Shown piece after piece: positions 57,186-64,000 of a stretch of DNA of 64,000 bases. Origin of the DNA: Laetiporus sulphureus 93-53 (lineage: Eukaryota > Basidiomycota > Agaricomycetes > Polyporales > Laetiporaceae); assembly GCF_001632365.1 (NCBI RefSeq), contig NW_024468530.1:372001-436000 (forward strand). Direction: 5' to 3'. The first letter of the stretch is position 1. Each line of letters starts with the position of its first letter. A program made the translations under genes and the position numbers. The notes under the pieces were generated by a model. That model did no database searches, was not told the DNA's origin, and worked only from the letters and a program-made list of their open reading frames with translations.

Positions 57186-60100
57186 TCACGCATCTGAGTA
57201 GCGTCACTGTTTAGTGTTGCTACGTCTATCCGTTTCATCAAGCACTCACAGTACGAGGAGCCGGTGAGCAACGTAGACAGAGCAGTAAGTTGACTATCGG
57301 TGAAGCGCTTGCAATCCTCGTGCCATGTGTCTTGATGAGTCTTCTTGAAGTTGCTCGCACACTTCCTGACTGTTGTAGAAATTGGGATCTGTTCAGACGT
57401 CAAGTCAATGATCTCTTCTGACTGAAAGGAAATTGAAACCCACGGGATCGTATGTGTGCTCTGCCAGCACGTTAGTGAGCAAATCGGGCAGCCACCTCTC
57501 AACTGTGTAAGGATAGCTATCCACCAAGGCGCAGATACCGAGAATGGCTGCGTGTCGTTGGCGCAGTGCAGACGTGTATGTGGGAGAGCGCCTGCCCGGT
57601 AACTTGCTATTCTTGAGAAGTCGCACAAAGCGATCCTATAAACGCGACATTGACGTCAATATGCAGCGGACGTTACAAACGTGCTAGCTAACCCTTAGGT
57701 GGAGCACGCTCCGACGGGGTGACAAGCGTAGAATCCCCGATAATGTTCTGAAGGTTTATCAATTGAGGCATTGTCACCGGAAATGGATACGCCTACGTTG
57801 CAGCCATTTCACGAACTTCAACAACCTCGTCGTCCAAACATCTACAAACCACCTGAGGACCCACCGTCTGATCAGTCATCATGCGAATGGAGAGATGTAA
57901 AAGCTCACCTCTATCATCTCGACGATTTTGACATCACTAATGAGAGGAAATTGACGGAAGTAGAATACTACGATAAATCAGTAAATGCAGGTAGGGAGAA
58001 TGAATCAAACAACCTTGAACAAGAGGAAGGACCTTGAGACGGACTCTCCAAGACTTTTTTTTTTGATTGAGCGTCACTCTACCCATTACAAAAAATCGCG
58101 TGAGCTTACCGGCGATGTTTGTATCGCTACAAAGATAGCATCCAACATCGGATATATCAGAGGCCGCGGAGGAACTACACCACACATCCGCACTAGCAGT
58201 AAATGCGCACGGTGCGCTAGGTCGTCATTGTCGTTCACTGGATAAATGTTAGTATGGGCCACTCAATATTGAGATCGAGGGTACAGAAGCATACCTTCCG
58301 CGAAGCGGAAAAGCTCAGGCTGTCCCAATCGTTGAGCGACAGAGCATCCATGACAATAAACGTTAACGCACCATTAGAGGAAGAATGTAATCGAACGCAG
58401 CAATGGCATTGACATCGTGTACCATCTGGAATAGCCATTTACAAACAAGCACACCAACCCTGGAAGAAAAAGGTCAGGGTTGCAATGCGATACATCTCGA
58501 GAACAGTGGCCGACCTGTCATACGTCGACTGGAATGCACGAGAACCAGGCAACCGCTGTCCACGCCACGCTTTGAACTTCTCGACGAGGTCCAATATTCG
58601 ACCCTCGTGGAACGTTCCGCGGACTCCCATGATGTCGAAATCCAAGGGAAGGATACGGCATTCACGAACAAAGACATCAGCAGTCGGTGTAGATGGTCTT
58701 GGTGCCCACTACAGCACGGTCATTTCAGAGCATGAGCGTGCAAGAAATACTATGATCTCATACCATCACTTTTCCGCTGTAGGTCATAATCTCACTGATG
58801 TATGCCAGGACCTGGACGATTTTCAGTACAAGGAGACAAGGAAAAGAGATGGAATCTACGTCATCGTGTTCGGTTCTGCTCAACTCTGACCAGCACCTCT
58901 CCACAGCATCGTCAACCCACGGCGTGAACTTCCAGCCAAGCTCCTCATAGAAAGCTCGGAAGATGCTGAGGACATGAACAACTTCCGATGTCGACTCATT
59001 GTTGAAATCCACGTCCTCGAACTCTGCCACGATATAGTCCACGAGCGGCTGTAGTCGTCGAGGGTCTCTGTTGAAGAACACGTACTGCAGGTGTTGTCAG
59101 ACTGAGAAAGACAGAGCCCGTCCGTGTAATATACCTCAACGAACGAAGTCCAAACTGGGAGGGTATCGTTACTCTTGTGCGCGAAGATCGACTGCATTTG
59201 TGGCTTAAACCACTCCCACAACTTAGCTTGGCTGTTAGTCGGCCAATGCTTCGATCCTGATGAAGTAGAATGTGAAAAGACGTGAGTCAAAATGGAAGTC
59301 AACTTAACTAACCAGCAAATATTCCGGCGAGGAATTCGGCAGCGGCACGCTGCTTATTCTTATCCTCATTCGCAATGAGTTCTTCTAACGTGGGTCTTAA
59401 AGCCTCGAATGGCTCATATTCGAGCAATTGAACTTCAAGATCCGATTAGCATCGAGCGCCACAGCACTGCAGCGTAACTCACAGATCGACTTCACACATG
59501 ATGCATTATCTTGGGAGACGACATCCGTGTGGTTCTCCGCAGCATAGTGAATGGCGAGCTTCTTCCAGTAAGAGGGATCTGTTACTATCGTACATATTGC
59601 CTCGAATGCCTCTTCGCAATCGGCATTCCAGGGCTTGAACGTTGAGAGGACAGCATCAGGGGCGAGGAAGCAATCTGCTGTAGCTTTCCACACCAGCCAT
59701 CCGCTGGAAAGCTTGTCTCGTATCAACCTGAAGATCTTGAGCAGCCTAAAAGCAAGAACAAACGTGCAAGGCTTACGGCTCCCTTCTAGCTCGCTCTATG
59801 TTAATCGGACGCCTTAATTCCGCTAGCCATTCAGCAGTGAATTCATGAGTAGGCTTTGCGATGGAAACAGTTCGTCGAAGTGGGTTGTGGTTCTGCTCAA
59901 GCGCGAGGTCGATCGGACCATTGGACAAGGTGCGCAGCTTGATATACCTAGAGATTTTCATGATCGCACGTTGTGCATACTAATTGCAATGTCAGTGATA
60001 CAAACGTCAGCCGCAGAGGCGCTGACGCTCACATAACGCTGGAAATGCGGGTAAGCAGCGAGTAGTAACACAAGCATGGTCCGTGGACGTACAATGCTCG

Positions 60101-63100
60101 AATGAGAATCCAATGTTTTCTCCACGAGGTACCGGGCGTGTGGCGCTTGAACGGCGATATCCCGTCTGACTAGAGTCCTTAGGCACCTGATGGCAACGAT
60201 AGCATAGCGCCAGTGAGTGCGCGGAGATTCTGCGATCTCAAGCAGTGCATTGGTCTGCATCACGGAATGAATATCGCTCCTGGCGTATTCATTTGACTAC
60301 TGACCGTGTCTGCGATAGCATCATTCGCCAATGACAGCCTTGAAATACGTTGGTCCCTACACCGTTCCACCATCGCGCTGTCGTCATGGCTTGCCGCAAG
60401 AACTGCCTTCATGTCCGCTATTGCTTGTCGCAATCCTGTGTTCTCGATATCGTATACGACAAAACAAGGCTCGTTAAAGCCGTTCAAGCCTGATCGCCTA
60501 TGAGAAAGTCATTGTACTTATTGATAGGCAGTACTTACATGTGTCCGATAAAGACGCGACATAGTCCTGTATTGAAGGCTGTCAAACGTTTCCAGATCAG
60601 ATCATGATAGATAATCGTCACGGCGATTATCTCTAACCCTTTCATTATGCTGACAAGCGAACAATCTTTTCACCAGTTCGGTAGTCAATATAGGTTCTAT
60701 GGAGCAAGTATCAATATACAGGTCTAATGAACGCTGGAAATCCTTACCTCCGATTGCATATTTGGCTATTGACCAAATCACGAGAAGGAATCAATTTGAG
60801 TCAAATCCTAGACAAAGAATCGCGACGTACCAAAGGCAGAACAGTTGAGGGTCCAGAGCGCACCCTTCATGCGGTCGTCTTCTGTTCCAGGCTCCAACGC
60901 TTTATAGAGCTTTGGCAGGCACCGCCTTCGAATGCCGTCGAAGCTCTGTGGACAATACGATGTGAGATTTTCGATCTGAGCAAAACCAAGGACAATTTAC
61001 ACTGCAGAGGTCTTCCAGAAGGGCCTGGCTTGTTCTATCTCGGATATATCGACGTAAGAAAATGGCTGTTACACTTGTCCCAATGAGACTCACTCTCTGA
61101 CTGCGAGACGTCAGCAGGAAAGGTAGATCAACGTGGTGGTACATACCGGTCACATAGTGCCACATGGCCCATTCAGTGATGTCGTCAATAAGTTTGTCTT
61201 CAAGGGGTCCTCTCCTTCGCTCGATTGAATTCCAGCGCAACCGTGCTGAATGGTAGAACCTGCAGCCACATTATGAAGGAACAAGTACGAAGTTGCTCTG
61301 ACAATGAACGCACCTCGCTCTGCGAACGTAGAGAGCGCGTGGCCAAACCTTTTGTTTCGCATAATGGCGTGCAACATTCTGCTCCGAGCTGTAACGATCG
61401 CTTTGCAAAAAGTAGCTGCACGCAAATGTGAGCAGTCATGGTAATGGTGAGAAGAGGATGCATGACATACTTGTCCCTGTTGTCGCCATAATCGAGCATG
61501 TAAGTTCGTATCGAGCGAATCTACCTCAGCATCAACCCCATTCAGTTATTTGATGCAGAAATGATACGCACCAGCATATGCACCGCGTCAACAGTGTTCT
61601 CTTCACCCTGTTGACGCAGTGATTCCGAAGCTGAATGTAAGAATTCCCCGAATCGCTGTTTCAAAGAAGTTATGTACTGATGACGAGGGTCAGACAGATC
61701 TTGTAGAGCGAAGCCGGCATTCAGAGGTTCAATGCTGGCAATCATTTCGGGCAATTCGTGGCTGATAAAAACGTTAGAGGAGATCGTAAAGACAGCAGAC
61801 GATAACGTACATTATGTCAGTCGTCTCGATGCCTCTCCGCATATCTGCAGGAGGAATAAACTCCTTCGCAAACGTAGGGATACCTGAGAATGCGTTACGG
61901 ACGAAGCTGAGATGTCTGTAAGACAACAGTCAATCGTCAGCCACTTAGACCGTGCTGCAGCACTCACCGGCAAAAATCGTTACGCCAGACGGCGTCACGC
62001 ACAACTCCTAAACAAAAGTCAGGGATGTCACGAAGGAACAGCTTGCTGGTCTTACCAGGTTCCAACAACCCTTCAAGTGTGGTCAAGGTCGGCTCGACCA
62101 CCTTCCGGAATATCTCAAGTGCGAAATCAGTCTCTTCGTCGTTCGGAACATGCCACGAGAGCTAGTGACACATCAAATATTGTTATCAAGAACAACGGTG
62201 AGCTGCATACCTTCACGTCCTCCGGCTTGTACAGTTTACCCCAGTATTGATGATGGTTCCGACGGAACTCTGTGTAGAAACATGTAAGCAGGCACAATTT
62301 AGCATGAAAAATGCTTACCTTCGCTAGCCCATTCATCAGGATTGACTAGCTTGTTTTCGAGAGGGTACGTATGCGTCAAGGTGAGCAAGGTGCTGGACAA
62401 GAGCTTGCCAGTGTTTGAGAATCCGCGCTTCGAGAGCGTCTTCTCGTGCAGCAACTTGAAAAGGGCAATCAGGTCTTGGCGGTACGGTAGAGCCTGTATA
62501 TTGGATGATCAGACCACGGACACCTAATGCAATGGTACTACACACCGCTCTACCGTCACTGTTTTACGGCAGAATTATCAGCCGACGCCAGGCAGGCAAG
62601 TGCTCTCAGCTTACTTATACATCGATCCTCGAAGTATGGCCAGATCTGGTGAAATGATAAGCACATTTATCCGTGATACCGACATGGAGAGACACACTCC
62701 AGTGGAGAGTAGCATCGGACGGAAGAGGAGTCGATGAGGGTGATGTAGTCCGCAAAGAGCTGGCACCGTGTTCCAGTTCAATACGGATGTTGCGGTCGCA
62801 GAATGGTACAAATTTTGCGAGGGTCTTCGCTGGATCTGCATTCGCGATACATTCCACAAGTTGATGGATGGCCCGCACGGCGTTGGAGCGCACATTTTCA
62901 CTTGCGTAGTCAAACACCATGTTCAGAACCATGTCGTATAGTGGCTGAGACAGATGGACGCAGATCTGGCTAAAAGCGCCGCAGACAGCGTCTACCAGCT
63001 GGACTGCACAAAGTCAGATGGGATAGTCAAGAGGAACAACTTGACTCAATTTACAGTACCTTCGGTTGCTCCGCCCGCCGTGCCGTCGGCGCCTTCCTCA

Positions 63101-64000
63101 GGAAGGTTCTCAAAAAGGAGGATTACTCGACGCAAGAATGCAGCCACCCAGTCTGCGAACGTGGTGGACATATTCTTTAGGATAGCATCTTCTTCATCCT
63201 TGGTCAATTGCACGTCTTCACTGGATTCAATTCCTTGCGGGAAAGCTGTGACGTCCAAAGATGGTGCGTCTGCAGTAGCGCGTCCCATGTCAACATCAAT
63301 AGGTTTGTTGCTCTCTTCGCTTGTCATTTCCCCGAATTTGATATACTGGGCTATCTCAACTATGAAGGCGGTCGTACAAAACTACAATCTAACGTGAGCT
63401 CATGCGTTGAAAAATAGCATATAGGTAAGATAACTTGCCGTCTTCGGAGGATCGTTCTGATGGAGGTCAAGAGTCAGGTACCACCGATCAAAGAAGTCAG
63501 GTTGAAGCATACCAAGTCAATGCCAGGAAGCAGAAGTTCGAGTATAGGCAACAAATGTTTAGCGCCCGCATAATAAACGTGACGGCACACAAGTGCAGGT
63601 GCGACAGCTCCTAGTGCTTTGATCACAGCAATCGTGCGTTGCGTCTGAAATCGCATGAGCAATTTCACAGAAAACTAAGGGACAGCACCATTACCTCAAC
63701 CAACGTTTCAAGTGCAGGTACTGCCCGTTCCAATACAGGATGGAGTATAAGGTCAGGCTCCATAATACTCATTGATTTGAGACAGCTTTGAATATTGCTG
63801 ACAGTCGAATTGTCCGGTGAGAACATAGCCAGCAGCGCAACCGTCCTGAGACTCTTCACAAGCTCGCGCTTCATATCCCGTGTCAATCGCCGGTGCTGAA
63901 GATGCCGTGAGATCAGCTTGGTCATATTACTGATATCGTCCGAACTGACCAGTGGCGTTTTGCAATCAGGCTGCTGTTCCTCATACCAACCTATATGATG
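57186..64000 (-). CDS. Proteasome activator BLM10/PA200, second copy, 5' end outside window
   Basis: Diverged paralogue of the gene at 30375-38328, same strand. Only the 3' two thirds or so are in the window. Matching blocks include KSLRTVALLAMFSPDNSTVS, AKHLLPILELLLPGIDL, VVGEAT-like linkers replaced by GATEGTVN, SLRTTSPSSTPLPSDATLHW, IEPLNAGFALQDLSDPRHQY, SWHVPNDEETDFAL-type segments, and near the end SPTYTSALRQRHAAILGICA, YPYTVERWLPDLL, CASNFKKTHQDTWHEDCKRF and DSQLTALSTLLTGSSY. An intron again splits the penultimate Tyr codon, and the 8-nt last exon (57193-57186) gives Tyr-Ala-stop, so the protein ends SYYA. Many short exons, no in-frame break noticed. Identity to copy 1 is moderate, so the duplication is old. 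THQ is not on its own exon here, unlike copy 1. Confidence 0.9.

Noticed and set aside
58051..58060. Run of ten T as a possible Pol III terminator
   Set aside because: No tRNA or other Pol III gene could be recognised before it; it falls within an intron of BLM10 copy 2.

Overview
The window is nuclear DNA of a filamentous fungus, most likely a basidiomycete of the Agaricomycetes. Nearly every gene is cut by several short introns (about 50-75 nt, GT...AG, a few GC...AG). Genes are dense on both strands, there are no operons or Shine-Dalgarno sites, and many predicted proteins follow architectures I associate with mushroom-forming fungi. These include F-box-like proteins ending in a Cys/His motif, a HIT-like family, and a RING protein with a conserved block after the RING. 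All exon structures here were spliced by eye from reading frame, splice signals and family knowledge, with no transcript support.

Layout. 1-8 kb: 3' end of Mediator subunit MED6 (+), AP-3 sigma adaptin (-), two tandem F-box-like paralogues (-), and a Ser/His-rich protein (+). 9.5-12 kb: a secreted family 18 chitinase with two chitin-binding modules (-). 12.6-21 kb: CK2 catalytic subunit (-), a small SET-domain protein (+), the mitochondrial DnaJ chaperone Mdj1 (+), and a DHA2-like MFS transporter with a duplicated N-terminal block (+). 21-27 kb: a doubtful membrane ORF, choline/ethanolamine kinase (+), and a tandem CCCH zinc-finger RNA-binding protein of the TIS11/TTP type (-). 27.3-30.4 kb is gene-poor.

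30.4-38.3 kb: a complete BLM10/PA200 proteasome activator (-). 38.6-45.6 kb: AIM18-like protein, TIM21, V-ATPase subunit F and an Ecdysoneless/SGT1 protein. 45.8-47.1 kb: a secreted glycine-rich modular protein with Kex2-type KR sites. 47.5-55.9 kb: MFS sugar transporter, RING E3 ligase, an unrecognised 740-residue protein, and TRAX. 56.1-56.9 kb: a decayed HIT-domain pseudogene. 57.2-64 kb: a second, diverged BLM10/PA200 copy that runs off the window.

Most genes are unlinked housekeeping functions: transcription, vesicle traffic, mitochondrial import and folding, vacuolar acidification, and proteolysis. No biosynthetic cluster, transposon, CRISPR array or RNA gene was seen. The most notable items are the two linked proteasome-activator genes, both rebuilding a terminal Tyr-Tyr-Ala through an 8-nt last exon; the exon-duplicated secreted protein with repeated KR-AQDQ modules; the paired F-box-like genes; several micro-exons; and the HIT pseudogene.
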